A stretch of 64,000 bases of DNA from Acidobacteriota bacterium (GTDB taxonomy: Bacteria > Acidobacteriota > Terriglobia > Bryobacterales > Bryobacteraceae), in contig JAFLBB010000021.1 of NCBI GenBank assembly GCA_017304135.1, positions 1-64,000 of the forward strand, written 5' to 3'. This document shows, one piece after another, positions 8,075-16,955 of this stretch (positions are counted from its first letter, which is position 1; each line of letters opens with the position of its first letter). The notes beneath the pieces were generated by a model, which saw only the letters and a list, made by a program, of their open reading frames with translations, was not told where the DNA came from and made no database searches. The translations under genes and the position numbers were made by a program.

Positions 8075-8899
8075 ATGTTGAGCAGGCGGGCCCTTGCGCG
8101 GTGGGCATGGCAGAGCCTCGCGGGGGCAAGGCCTGGGCAGCGGGCTCGCATCGCAGGCGTGGCGTTGTGCTGGTGTCCGCCGGGGACGTTCCGGATGGGT
8201 AGTCCCAGAGCGGAACCGCATCACCGCGCGGACGAGGAGCAGGTGGAGGTGACGATCACGCGGGGCTTCTGGATGGGGCAGTATGAGGTGACGCAGGGCG
8301 AGTGGCAACGAGTGAGCGGCGCCTTCCCGCAGCCGCAGGACAAAGGCGTGGGCGCGCGGTTCCCGGTGCACTGGGTGAGTTTCCGGGAAGCCGAGGAGTT
8401 TTGCCTACAGCTGAACGCCGCCGGACGCCAATCCCGAGAGATCCCGAAAGGCTGGAGCTTCCGGCTGCCGGCCGAGGCGGAGTGGGAATACGCCTGCCGC
8501 GCCGGGACAACCACGGCGACCGCATTCGGCGATTCGCTCAGCGTTGCGCAGGCGAACTTCGCAAGCGCGCCATACAACGGCGCGACACCCGGTCCGGCGC
8601 TGATGCGTGCCTCCGAAGTGGGCAGCTATCCGGCCAACGCCTGGGGACTGCACGACATGCACGGCAACGTATGGGAATACTGCCGCGACTGGTATCACGC
8701 ACGGCTGCCCGGCGGCACGGACCCTGACCTCTATGCCGTGAAGGGCCAGCAGAACCGCGACGGCACACACTCACGCGTTCGCCGCGGCGGGGCCTGGATC
8801 GAAGAGGGTTGGACGTGCCGCCCGGCAATGCGATTGCGCTATGAGCCGGAGCGGCGGTCGGACCATATCGGCTTCCGCGTCGTGCTGGCGCGGACGTAG
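8075..8899 (+). CDS. SUMF1/FGE-fold protein lacking one catalytic cysteine
   Basis: A 274-residue protein with the formylglycine-generating-enzyme-like fold: PPGTFRMGSP near the N-terminus, VTQGEWQRV, PVHWVSFREAEEFC, RLPAEAEWEYACRAG, and GLHDMHGNVWEYCRDWY, closing with RRGGAWIEEGW and GFRVV. True FGEs carry two copper-binding cysteines in a GGSFLCHxSYC-like stretch; here the first is replaced by Glu and only the second remains (WTCRP). It is therefore probably not a sulfatase activator; no sulfatase lies nearby. The N-terminus has a short basic/hydrophobic stretch that may be a signal. No Shine-Dalgarno precedes the ATG. Confidence 0.85.
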   Translation: MLSRRALARWAWQSLAGARPGQRARIAGVALCWCPPGTFRMGSPRAEPHHRADEEQVEVTITRGFWMGQYEVTQGEWQRVSGAFPQPQDKGVGARFPVHWVSFREAEEFCLQLNAAGRQSREIPKGWSFRLPAEAEWEYACRAGTTTATAFGDSLSVAQANFASAPYNGATPGPALMRASEVGSYPANAWGLHDMHGNVWEYCRDWYHARLPGGTDPDLYAVKGQQNRDGTHSRVRRGGAWIEEGWTCRPAMRLRYEPERRSDHIGFRVVLART

Positions 8900-8902
8900 A
8901 GC

Positions 8903-9070
8903 CTAGGAGCTTGTTGAAAAATGATTCTCTGATGTTAGGAGGTGGAATCTGCCTGAAGAACTTCGCACAGAATTGACCTACAACGCGTCGAATCGAACGC
9001 GGCAGGCATTTGCTATCCCCTGATCAGAGATCATTCTGCGGCGTGTTCGAGTTTTTCAACAAGCTCCTAG
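8903..9070. mobile_element. MITE-like element, 168 bp, 19-bp perfect terminal inverted repeats
   Basis: The outer 19 bases at 8903-8921 are the exact reverse complement of 9052-9070 (CTAGGAGCTTGTTGAAAAA and its complement). Inside, TGATTCTCTGAT and GATCAGAGATCA extend the symmetry imperfectly. There is no reading frame. The GAGCTTGTTGAAAAA end resembles the ends of IS1182-like insertion sequences (from memory; needs a search), so this could be a non-autonomous derivative or a deletion relic. CTAG at each tip is its own complement and could be a 4-bp target duplication. The element starts 3 nt after one gene and its right tip contains the stop codon of the next, so it may also act as a bidirectional terminator. 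Confidence 0.75.
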
Positions 9071-10779
9071 TGCGGCCAGGCCGCGAGCGCGCCGGGCGGG
9101 GCGGTGGCCTTCATGCGCTCGATGGCCTTGGGGATGTACATCTGGTGGTAACGCAGGCGCGAGATGCCGTTGGGGCGAGTAGGGTCTCCGTTCCAGCAAT
9201 GTTCGGCGCGCTCGCCGTAGGTCACTTCGCCGCCGTAGTGAGGCGTGGTGGTCGTGTTCAGGAACTCCTCGGCGAGGTAGACAGCGTTGTTCAGATAGTA
9301 ATTATCCATGTCGCCGCAATAGAGGTTGAGCTTGCCCGCGAGCTTGCGGCCAAGCTGCTTGGCCGGGTCGTTCCAATCGCGCTTGAGGATGTGGACGAGG
9401 TCGAAGTTCTCACGCCAGTGGGCGGCGACGGCGGGGTCGATGGCGCCGGTGAGTTTGTTGAAGATGGGCTTGGGGTAGCCGTCAGCGCCCATGGGCGAGT
9501 AGACGGCCTCCCAGATGTCGAACTGGCCGCCGGAGCGCGAGTGGGTGCCAAGCACGAGTTCGAGGTGGTTCATGTCTTCGACGGTGGTTTGCACTTCGCC
9601 GAGATAGTTGCGCTTACCGGGGCGGCGCAGTTGGCGCACGGTGGAGTCGACGTAGTAGGCGTTCCCGTGTTCGTAGAGGTTGACGGTGGTGTAGGCGCGG
9701 AAGTCGACCGGATCCGGGCAGGCGCCATAGGCTCCGTTATAGTCGTCCGGGTAAAGCACCTGCACGGCGAGGGCTTCCCAGCCGCCGGTGGAGCCACCGT
9801 ACATAAAGCGCGACCAGGGTGTGCCCAGCCCACGGAAGGTTTTCTCGATGTAAGGAATCAACTCATGGGTGATGGCGTCGCCATAGGGCCCGAGGTTGGC
9901 TGAGTTTACGGCGTAGGAGTCGTCGTAGTAAGGGTTGGCGTGCTGGATTTCGATGACAATGGCGCGCGGGAAGCTGGGGCTGATCCAGTCCTGGTAGAGC
10001 TGCCAGGAGAGATCCTGCTGCACGATGTTATAGCCCTCCATGCGGAAGCGGGCCGAGTAGACAGGCTTCAGGTTGGGGTCGGGCGGCGTTTCGCGGAAGC
10101 CGCCAATGGTGGGCGCGAAGTGGCCGTGGTAAATCATCAACGGGTAACGCGCCTGCGGGTTCTCCTGCCAGCCGTGGGGCAGCAGGACCGCCGCGCCGAG
10201 GTACATGTCGCGGCCCCAGAACTTCGAGAGCCGTTCGCTGCGCATGCGGATGTGCCTGATGTACTGCGTGTCCGCGACGGGCTTGACGGGCGGGTTCACT
10301 TCGGTGAGTTCGAGTCGCAGCGGCGACTTTGGCGGCCACCGCACCGTGACGGGTTTGGAGAAGAGATTGCCGGGAGCGCTACGCCACTGCTGGCCTTCGC
10401 CGCGGTCCATGGGGAGCTTTACGGTGTGGCCGGTGGCAAGGGCGAAGGTCTCGTATTTGTGAAGCAGGGCCTGCACCTGGTAGGTGCCGGCGGGGATGGC
10501 GGCGAGCGATCGGATGGGCCAGCCGAAGACTTTGGCGTCGATGACCGCGGGCGTGCCGGCGCGCCAGGCGTTGACGTCGATGCCGAAGGCGAGAGCGGGG
10601 TTGGCGGCATCGTCGGCGACCTTCTCGCGCGGTTCGCCTTCGCCTTGTGACAAGAAGAGAAGCAGCCGTCCATCGAAAGGCCCCTTGTGTTGCGCGGGGT
10701 AGGAAACGGAGACGGCAGTGGTGGTTTGGGCGGCGGCCATGAGGGCCGCCACAAACAGGGTGGCCAAGGGTCGCATCAT
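9067..10779 (-). CDS. Secreted esterase-family alpha/beta hydrolase, stop codon inside the MITE
   Basis: A 570-residue protein from the first ATG of MMRPLATLF; a much longer open frame upstream overlaps the divergent nitrilase gene and is spurious. It has a signal peptide (about 18 residues ending at AAAQ), a beta-rich N-terminal domain and a C-terminal esterase-like domain with YGGSTGGWEA carrying the nucleophile Ser and HCWNG as the likely catalytic His region. It looks like a putative esterase (esterase D type) of the large secreted kind common in Acidobacteriota; substrate unknown. The TAG stop at 9067-9069 belongs to the right tip of the MITE-like element, so the original C-terminus may have been a little longer. 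Confidence 0.82.
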   Translation of the reverse strand: MMRPLATLFVAALMAAAQTTTAVSVSYPAQHKGPFDGRLLLFLSQGEGEPREKVADDAANPALAFGIDVNAWRAGTPAVIDAKVFGWPIRSLAAIPAGTYQVQALLHKYETFALATGHTVKLPMDRGEGQQWRSAPGNLFSKPVTVRWPPKSPLRLELTEVNPPVKPVADTQYIRHIRMRSERLSKFWGRDMYLGAAVLLPHGWQENPQARYPLMIYHGHFAPTIGGFRETPPDPNLKPVYSARFRMEGYNIVQQDLSWQLYQDWISPSFPRAIVIEIQHANPYYDDSYAVNSANLGPYGDAITHELIPYIEKTFRGLGTPWSRFMYGGSTGGWEALAVQVLYPDDYNGAYGACPDPVDFRAYTTVNLYEHGNAYYVDSTVRQLRRPGKRNYLGEVQTTVEDMNHLELVLGTHSRSGGQFDIWEAVYSPMGADGYPKPIFNKLTGAIDPAVAAHWRENFDLVHILKRDWNDPAKQLGRKLAGKLNLYCGDMDNYYLNNAVYLAEEFLNTTTTPHYGGEVTYGERAEHCWNGDPTRPNGISRLRYHQMYIPKAIERMKATAPPGALAAWPH

Positions 10780-10829
10780 GGGCGTAGTGTAGCGCGGGCT
10801 GCACGGGCGGCGCGGGCTAGGATGGAGGG

Positions 10830-11633
10830 ATGAGCGTGTTTCGAGTGGCGCTGGCGAACCTTCGCTATCCGGCGACGCCGGCGGAGTCAGTGAACCTGGC
10901 TGTGGAGGTGGTGGAACAAGCAGGTGCGGCTGGGGCGGCCGTGGTCTGTTTCCCGGAATGCTATGTTCCGGGTTATCGCGCGCCGGACAAGGCCGTGCCA
11001 GCGCCGGATGCGGTGTTCCTCGAAGCGGCGTGGAGACGCATCGCATCGGCGGCGGCGCGGGCGCGGGTGGGCGTCGTGTTGGGCACCGAGCGCACAACGG
11101 AGCAGGGCCTGGTGGCGACGGCGCTGGTGATCGATGAAGGCGGCGCGCGGCTGGGGTTTCAGGACAAGGTGCAGATCGATCCGAGCGAGGAGCCAACCTA
11201 CACACCCGGTGTGGGGCGCAGCGTATTCCAGGTGCGAGGAATCACCTTCGGGATCGCTATTTGCCACGAGGGCTGGCGCTATCCGGAGACCGTGCGCTGG
11301 GCGGCGCAGCGCGGCGCGCAGGTGGTGTTTCACCCGCACTTTCATGAGGCCGAGCCGGGCTCGTTCCGCCCCGCGTCGTTTGCCGACCCGGCCAACACGT
11401 TCCACGAAAAGTCGATGCTCTGCAGGGCGGCGGAGAACAACTGCTTCTTCGTTTCTGTGAATTGCGCTGGCGAAGGTTCGCCGACGACCTCAGCTGTGAT
11501 CCGGCCCGACGGCACGGTGCAGTGCTGGCAACCGTATGGAGAGCGCGGTTTGCTGGTGGCCGACCTCGACCTGGCGCAGGCCAAGGGGTTGCTGGCGGCG
11601 CGCTGCAAGGCGCCCTATGCGGACAAGGCGTAA
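10830..11633 (+). CDS. Carbon-nitrogen hydrolase (nitrilase superfamily)
   Basis: A 267-residue cytoplasmic amidohydrolase. The Glu-Lys-Cys triad is E43 (FPECYVPGYR), K113 (FQDKVQIDP) and C145 (IAICHEGWRYPE). Members hydrolyse amides, carbamoyl groups or nitriles; the substrate here cannot be assigned. GGAGGG directly upstream of the ATG is a good Shine-Dalgarno. It is divergent from the esterase gene with about 50 bp between the starts, and ends against a terminator shared with the convergent receptor gene. Confidence 0.9.
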   Translation: MSVFRVALANLRYPATPAESVNLAVEVVEQAGAAGAAVVCFPECYVPGYRAPDKAVPAPDAVFLEAAWRRIASAAARARVGVVLGTERTTEQGLVATALVIDEGGARLGFQDKVQIDPSEEPTYTPGVGRSVFQVRGITFGIAICHEGWRYPETVRWAAQRGAQVVFHPHFHEAEPGSFRPASFADPANTFHEKSMLCRAAENNCFFVSVNCAGEGSPTTSAVIRPDGTVQCWQPYGERGLLVADLDLAQAKGLLAARCKAPYADKA

Positions 11634-11635
11634 AC

Positions 11636-11667
11636 GCAAAAAGGGCCAGCCCGAAGGCCGGCCCCTT
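11636..11667 (-). terminator. Intrinsic terminator of the TonB-type receptor gene, possibly bidirectional
   Basis: A G+C-rich stem (AAGGGCCAGCC, loop CGAA, GGCCGGCCCCTT; 11641-11667) is followed on the minus strand by CTTTTTGCG, a U-run. On the plus strand the stem also follows the nitrilase stop but has no U-tract. Confidence 0.7.
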
Positions 11668-11702
11668 CCTGCTCCTTGCGGAGCCCCTGAAGTTTCCGCG
11701 CT

Positions 11703-14700
11703 CTAGAAGTCGAGACGCAGACCCATGGTGATGATGCGCGGACCTGACTGCGGGCCTGTGGCCGCGCCGAAGGCGGCGTTGCCGATGGCCCCGTTCACGC
11801 CGAAGTTGGTCCGGTTGAACAGGTTGAACATGTCGGCGCGGTAGACGAAGTCGATTGCGCGGGTGTCGTTGAGCTCCCAACGGAAGCGCTTGGAGAGGGA
11901 AATGTTCTCTTCGCGGACCATCGGTTGGCGGAAGGCCGAGTGGTAGAGGGCCGCCGTGCCGAGCGTGTAGGTGGGCGCGGAGGCGAACGGCGCGCTGGCG
12001 CCGGAGTTGAAGAAGCGGACGCCGGTGTTGCCCGGATCGAGCGTGGTGTGGTCGACACCCGTTCTCACCGCGCTGTTGATCTGGTTGGCCTTGGTGAGGC
12101 GCGAGAAAAGCACGCCGTTGCCAAGCGGGTTGCCCGGGGTGGCCACCTGGAACAGAACGCCGGAGCGGTACTGCAGCGCGGCCGAGGCGTTCCAGCCGCC
12201 GATGAAGAAATTCGCCACGCGGCTGCTGGTGTTGAGGAACTTCTTGCCTTTGCCGATGGGCAGTTCGTAGGAGCTGAGCACGTTCAGGATGTGCGGCTGG
12301 TCAAACGGCAGGTACGACTTCATGTCGTCCAGGTTGTAGGCATCCTGGGCGCCGACGTTGAAGTGCTGCGAAAAGATCTGGCGGTAGTGGTTGGCCGCCA
12401 GCGACTTGCCGAAGGTGTAGCTGGAGAGCAACTGCCAGTCGCCGAAGCGGCGTTCCAGTTTGGCCTGGAAGGCGTCGTACCAGGTCTTGCCGTGGCCGGT
12501 GTTGCGGCTGATGACGCCGAAGAACTGCGGGAACGGGCGCAGCGCTTGGGCCAGCGTCTGGGTGTCGGGGAAGGCGGCGTAGGGCTTGGTGAAGCCGGCG
12601 GCGACGACGGCCGGGTCGGTGATGCGGCGGCCGAGAAGGCTGCCCAGCGCCAGCCGGCCGGTGGGCAACTGGTTGATGTCGACGCTCGAGTTGAGGCGAG
12701 TGCCGCGGTTGCCGACGTAAGCGAGGTCGATGAGGAAGTTCTTCACTTCATGCTGCAGGTTGAAGCTCCACTCGTGCACGCGCGGCGACTTGCCGTAGGT
12801 GCTCGACATGTGGTCCATGTCGCCGGAGAGGATGCCCTGCGCCGGGCTGAGCGACGGCGGATCGACGAAGTTGGACGGGCGCGGCACGCCGAGGTCCCAG
12901 TTCACAGCCTGGTTGAGGCCGTCGGAGACGTAGCTGATGATGCCGCTGCCGTAGCCGAGACGGCAGCCGCAACCGCCGTTTCCGAGGGTCTGGTAGTAGA
13001 CGCCCCAGCCGCCGCGAAGGACGGTCTTGTTGGTAAGGCGGTAAGCGAAGCCGACGCGCGGGCCGATGTTGCTGAAGTCAGTCGGGTAGAAGCGCTTCAC
13101 GTTGGCGCGCCCGGCGCCAAAGCCGCCGAACACCAGCGTGCCGGGCAGTCCGCCGGCGGCCGCGTTGGGCTTGGTCAGGTCGATCTGTGAGTAGTCGCCA
13201 TTCTTTTCGTGCCAGCCGATAGGCACTTCATAGCGCATGCCGAGGTTCAGCGTGAGGCGCGAGTTCACCTTCCAGTTGTCCTGGATGTAACCGGCCGTGT
13301 AGCCGTAGCGGATCTGGGCGATGAGCGTTTGCGGCGTCACGGTGAGGTTGGCCGAGTCGGTGGTGCCCAGCAGCATGCTGGCAAAGGCGTGGCCGGTGGT
13401 GGTGAGCGCCGTCGGCAGGGCCGTTTGGGCGCGGTTGAAGAAGAACTGGCCGTTGGTGCCGGCCAGGTCGAGCGGGTTGGAGAAGGTGCGCAGGTTGCGC
13501 CAGTCCCAACCCATCTTGATTTCGTGCTTGCCGGTCAGGTAGGTGATGCCCTGCGTCAGGTGGTAGGTCCAGTTGAACTGGGTTCCGTTGGAGACCTTGC
13601 CGTCCTGCACGCCCCAGTTCGAGAGCGCATCGGCGCCGGTGAAGTTGACGCGCGGGAAGGCGTCGGAAAGGCCGCTTACGCCGGGGATGCCGATCTTGGA
13701 GCCGAAGCCCTTCTGCGCCGGGTTATCCCAGCCCTGTTGCTGGCGGGTGAAGCTGAAGGTGGAGTGGATGAGCAGGGTCGGCTTCAGCACCAGGTCGTGG
13801 TTCACACGGTAGTTTTCCGGCTTCTGCGTGTTCGAGCCAAGGCCGTTGCCGATGGGACCGTCGAAGTTGGTGGTGTTCTGGATGTCCTGGTTCTGGCGGC
13901 TCATGTAGTAGGACAAGCGGTTGCTGTTGGAGAAGGCGTGATCGAACTTGAGGCTGTAGTGGTAGTCCTTCACCGCCGAGGTGTTGACATAAGCGTAGTT
14001 GTTGGCCACGCCGGGGTTGGTGGGGTTCGGCAGCAGCGGCAGGACGTTGGTGGCCACGCGCGAAAAACGACTGCGCGGAATCAGGTTACCCGCGAACGGC
14101 GTACGCGTGGTGCCGGCGGTGGTGGCCGGGTCGTAAATGAGCTGCGAACCGGCGAAGTTGCCGTCCTTCCAGGCCGCCGTGGGTACGGTGAGCACGGGGA
14201 AGCCGAGCGAAGCCGGGCGCAGGTCCTTGGCGTAGGTAAAGTACCAGAAGGTCTTGTTGCGGCCGTCGTAGACCTTGGGCAGCCACACCGGGCCGCCAAT
14301 GACGCCGCCCGCCTCGTTGAAGCGTTCCTTCGGACGGAAGCCGGGGCGGTTGGCCGGGTTGCGGTTTACGTTGTAGCCGGCTGCGTTAAAGATGTCGCGG
14401 CGGAGGTTCCAGAAGGCGCCGCCATGCAGTTCGTTGGTGCCCGACTTGGTGATGAACACCTCGACGCCGCCGCCAAAGCGGCCATATTCAGAGGAGTAGG
14501 TGCCGGTGAGCAACTTGAACTCGCCGAACTGCTCGGAGGCGGGGAAGTTGAACGAAACGCCGCCGGACTCAGGAATGGTGGCGCTGCCGCCATCCAGGAG
14601 AATCTCCTTGGCTCGGCCGCCCGAACCGGAGATCGAAGTTTCCGGCGTGCCCGAGCTCACACCCGGCATGTAGCGGATGAAGGCTTCCGGGTTGCGGATG

Positions 14701-15146
14701 CCGCCGGTGAACAGCGGCAAGGTGTTCATAAACTTGTTGGAGAAATTCTGGCCGCGTGTGGCGTCCTGCGCTTCCAGCAGCGGCGCTTCGGCGGTGACTT
14801 CCACCGATTGCTGCACGTCGCCGACTTCCAGCGACAGGTCGAGCACGACGCGCTGAGCGACGCGCACTTCCATACCGGCGCGGACCAGTTTCTTAAAGCC
14901 GGTCTGAGAGACGCTAACCTCATATTGGCCCACCGGGACGCTGCCAAATACATACAGACCCGCCGCGGAGGAGACGGTTTCCGTCGTGATCCCGCTGGAT
15001 AGGTTCTTGGCCGTAATTTTGGCGTTCGGAATGGCCGCGCCACCCGGATCTGTGATCGTGCCTGCAATGGAACCCGTGCTAACTTGCCCAAAGCACAGGG
15101 AACTGATGAGCAGGAACACCACGACAAACATTGTCTTCGTGTTCAT
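11703..15146 (-). CDS. Oar-like TonB-type outer-membrane receptor with carboxypeptidase regulatory domain
   Basis: A 1147-residue outer-membrane protein. The start is the ATG at 15146, preceded by GAAGAAGGGG; an in-frame extension of 11 residues upstream has no signal-peptide sense. A signal peptide of about 21 residues (MNTKTMFVVVFLLISSLCFGQ) is followed by a CarboxypepD-regulatory-like domain (GSIAGTITDPGGAAIPNAKI), a plug-like region (EVTAEAPLLEAQDATRGQ) and a long beta-barrel closing with the aromatic signature GLRLDF. Such Oar-like receptors are greatly expanded in Acidobacteriota and are thought to take up complex carbohydrate or peptide ligands; the ligand here is unknown. The gene has its own promoter with a palindrome in the spacer. 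Confidence 0.92.
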   Translation of the reverse strand: MNTKTMFVVVFLLISSLCFGQVSTGSIAGTITDPGGAAIPNAKITAKNLSSGITTETVSSAAGLYVFGSVPVGQYEVSVSQTGFKKLVRAGMEVRVAQRVVLDLSLEVGDVQQSVEVTAEAPLLEAQDATRGQNFSNKFMNTLPLFTGGIRNPEAFIRYMPGVSSGTPETSISGSGGRAKEILLDGGSATIPESGGVSFNFPASEQFGEFKLLTGTYSSEYGRFGGGVEVFITKSGTNELHGGAFWNLRRDIFNAAGYNVNRNPANRPGFRPKERFNEAGGVIGGPVWLPKVYDGRNKTFWYFTYAKDLRPASLGFPVLTVPTAAWKDGNFAGSQLIYDPATTAGTTRTPFAGNLIPRSRFSRVATNVLPLLPNPTNPGVANNYAYVNTSAVKDYHYSLKFDHAFSNSNRLSYYMSRQNQDIQNTTNFDGPIGNGLGSNTQKPENYRVNHDLVLKPTLLIHSTFSFTRQQQGWDNPAQKGFGSKIGIPGVSGLSDAFPRVNFTGADALSNWGVQDGKVSNGTQFNWTYHLTQGITYLTGKHEIKMGWDWRNLRTFSNPLDLAGTNGQFFFNRAQTALPTALTTTGHAFASMLLGTTDSANLTVTPQTLIAQIRYGYTAGYIQDNWKVNSRLTLNLGMRYEVPIGWHEKNGDYSQIDLTKPNAAAGGLPGTLVFGGFGAGRANVKRFYPTDFSNIGPRVGFAYRLTNKTVLRGGWGVYYQTLGNGGCGCRLGYGSGIISYVSDGLNQAVNWDLGVPRPSNFVDPPSLSPAQGILSGDMDHMSSTYGKSPRVHEWSFNLQHEVKNFLIDLAYVGNRGTRLNSSVDINQLPTGRLALGSLLGRRITDPAVVAAGFTKPYAAFPDTQTLAQALRPFPQFFGVISRNTGHGKTWYDAFQAKLERRFGDWQLLSSYTFGKSLAANHYRQIFSQHFNVGAQDAYNLDDMKSYLPFDQPHILNVLSSYELPIGKGKKFLNTSSRVANFFIGGWNASAALQYRSGVLFQVATPGNPLGNGVLFSRLTKANQINSAVRTGVDHTTLDPGNTGVRFFNSGASAPFASAPTYTLGTAALYHSAFRQPMVREENISLSKRFRWELNDTRAIDFVYRADMFNLFNRTNFGVNGAIGNAAFGAATGPQSGPRIITMGLRLDF

Positions 15147-15211
15147 AAACCCCTTCTTCGATTGAGTGAATTCCCACACCTGCCCCTAAAGCGGTGCAAG
15201 AACGTTATTGA

Positions 15212-15240
15212 ATTGTATTTTCCCTGGAGGGAATCGTCAA
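15212..15240 (-). promoter_or_regulatory. Sigma-70 promoter of the receptor gene with embedded palindrome
   Basis: On the minus strand TTGACG (15235-15240), a 17-nt spacer and TACAAT (15212-15217) form a near-consensus promoter. The spacer holds the dyad TTCCCT-GG-AGGGAA (15220-15233), well placed for a repressor. The leader would be about 60 nt. Confidence 0.75.
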
Positions 15241-15285
15241 GTAAAACATCGGCGGAGTGGGTGCGGAAGTTTACTGCAACTTGTT

Positions 15286-15750
15286 TTATTTCATGCTGTT
15301 AGCGGCGGTAACCCCAGCCGCGGCGATGATGCCGTCCTGCGTCGACAAAACGCCCGAAACCCCAATGGCGCCAATCAGTTCCCCGCCGGCCATGAGGGGA
15401 ACGCCGCCCTCCACGGGCATGTAACCGGGCAGTTTGAGCACGGCCTGGCGCCCACCCACCAACGTATCTTCCTGCACCTTCGTGGGCCGCTTGTAGCGCA
15501 CGGCGGCCATGGCTTTCTCCTGGGCCACGGCGAGCGATCCGATCTGCGTGCCGTCCATCTTTTGCAGGTAAACGAGGTTGGCGCCGTCGTCGACGATGGC
15601 GATGACGACGTTCCAGTTGTTCTTCTTCGCTTCGGCCTCGGCGGCGGCGGCGATCTTCTTGGCCGCATCGAGGGTGAGCGACTTTTTGATGGCCAACTGG
15701 CCGGGCAGGGCAGCGGCGCACAGCAATGCGGCAAGGATGAGTTTGTTCAT
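15286..15750 (-). CDS. Secreted GlcG/HbpS-family (DUF336) protein
   Basis: A 154-residue protein: signal peptide MNKLILAALLCAAALPGQ, then the full GlcG/HbpS domain with NVVIAIVDDGANLVYLQKMDG and GGVPLMAGGELIGAIGVSG. Relatives include the haem-binding HbpS and GlcG of unclear role; they often form multimers. AGGAGACC precedes the ATG. It is separated from the downstream receptor gene by that gene's own promoter. Haem or small-molecule binding is a family expectation and cannot be seen directly. Confidence 0.85.
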   Translation of the reverse strand: MNKLILAALLCAAALPGQLAIKKSLTLDAAKKIAAAAEAEAKKNNWNVVIAIVDDGANLVYLQKMDGTQIGSLAVAQEKAMAAVRYKRPTKVQEDTLVGGRQAVLKLPGYMPVEGGVPLMAGGELIGAIGVSGVLSTQDGIIAAAGVTAANSMK

Positions 15751-15831
15751 GGGAAGGTCTCCTAAGCGCGAGTTTCGGCCGTGCGCTTTCTCAAGATGGT
15801 ACAGCAGCCGGCGAGGGAGCGCGGCGCCCGC

Positions 15832-16953
15832 TTACAACTTGATGAAAATCCGCCGCCGGTAGAGCACCCAGGCGAACAGGAACAGCACGGCGACGTTGGC
15901 CAGTCCGTACAGTGCGCTGGCATTGATGGGCGAGGCGATTTGGAGGAAGAAGCCGTTGTAGAGGGCCTTTTTCGCGCCAGTGACGGACATGAGGTCGGCG
16001 AAAATGCTCGACAGCGAATAGACGGCGATGGCGTTCACGCCGAAGATGACGAAGAACTGGGCCGTGCCCTTGTTGCCGCGCACGTCCACCAGCCACCAGG
16101 AGAGCGCCATGGCGAGAAAGGCGTGGCCGGAGGTGAACATGGCGAATGAGGAGGTCCAGAGGTTCTTGTTAATGGGCAGCCAGAGGTCGCAGAGTACGCC
16201 GAGGGTGACAAGCCCGAACCCCCACACGGCGAGCGAGCGGAGCTTGGAGCGGTTGTCGTCGTCCGAGCGCAGAATGCCGCCGCAGATGAGCCCGAAGAGC
16301 GTGTTGGCGATGGAGGGTATGGTGGAGACGATGCCCTCGGGGTCCCAGCGCAACTGGTTCTTGTAGAGGTGGCCCTGGAGCAGCATCGAGTCGATGTACT
16401 GGATGAAATTCCCCTGCAGGTCGAGGATGCCCGCGCCGTAGCCGGGCACGGGGTAGAGCTTCATCAGCGCCCAGTAAGAAGCCAGCAGCCCGGCGCTCCA
16501 CAGAATGAGCCCGCGCGTTTCGCTATAAAAGGCGATGATCGAGGCGAACAGATAGCAGAGGGCAATGCGCTGCAGCACGCCGGGGATGCGTAGGTTGGCG
16601 AAATCGAAGGCTGGGAAGGCGTTCAAGAACAGGCCAATGGCGAATAGAGCGCTGGCGCGGAGGCCGACATGGCGCAGGAACACTTCCGGTTTTTCGCCGC
16701 GCGCCCGTCGGGAGGCAAAGCTGAAGGCCATGGCCACGCCCATGATCCAGAGAAAGAAGGGGAAGATGAGGTCGGTCGGCGTCCAGCCATGCCACTGTGC
16801 GTGGAGCAGCGGGGCGTAGGCGTTGGAATGGTCGCCAAGGTTGTTCACCAGGATCATCCCGGCGATGGTGGCGCCGCGAAAGGCGTCGAGCGAAGTGAGG
16901 CGGCGCGGGGCGGGCAGCGCCGGGGCGGGTGTGGCGGTGGCGGCTGAGGACAT
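15832..16953 (-). CDS. NagX-like membrane protein (HGSNAT-type acyltransferase family)
   Basis: A 373-residue integral membrane protein with about ten hydrophobic segments. The N-terminal LTSLDAFRGATIAGMILVNN and the TPTDLIFPFFLWIMGVAMAFS segment are typical of the DUF5009/NagX group related to heparan-alpha-glucosaminide N-acetyltransferase. Known relatives transfer acetyl groups to amino sugars across the membrane. The start is 2 nt after the stop of the upstream oxidoreductase gene, so both are in one operon, which fits a sugar-processing role. Confidence 0.85.
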   Translation of the reverse strand: MSSAATATPAPALPAPRRLTSLDAFRGATIAGMILVNNLGDHSNAYAPLLHAQWHGWTPTDLIFPFFLWIMGVAMAFSFASRRARGEKPEVFLRHVGLRASALFAIGLFLNAFPAFDFANLRIPGVLQRIALCYLFASIIAFYSETRGLILWSAGLLASYWALMKLYPVPGYGAGILDLQGNFIQYIDSMLLQGHLYKNQLRWDPEGIVSTIPSIANTLFGLICGGILRSDDDNRSKLRSLAVWGFGLVTLGVLCDLWLPINKNLWTSSFAMFTSGHAFLAMALSWWLVDVRGNKGTAQFFVIFGVNAIAVYSLSSIFADLMSVTGAKKALYNGFFLQIASPINASALYGLANVAVLFLFAWVLYRRRIFIKL

Positions 16954-16955
16954 GA

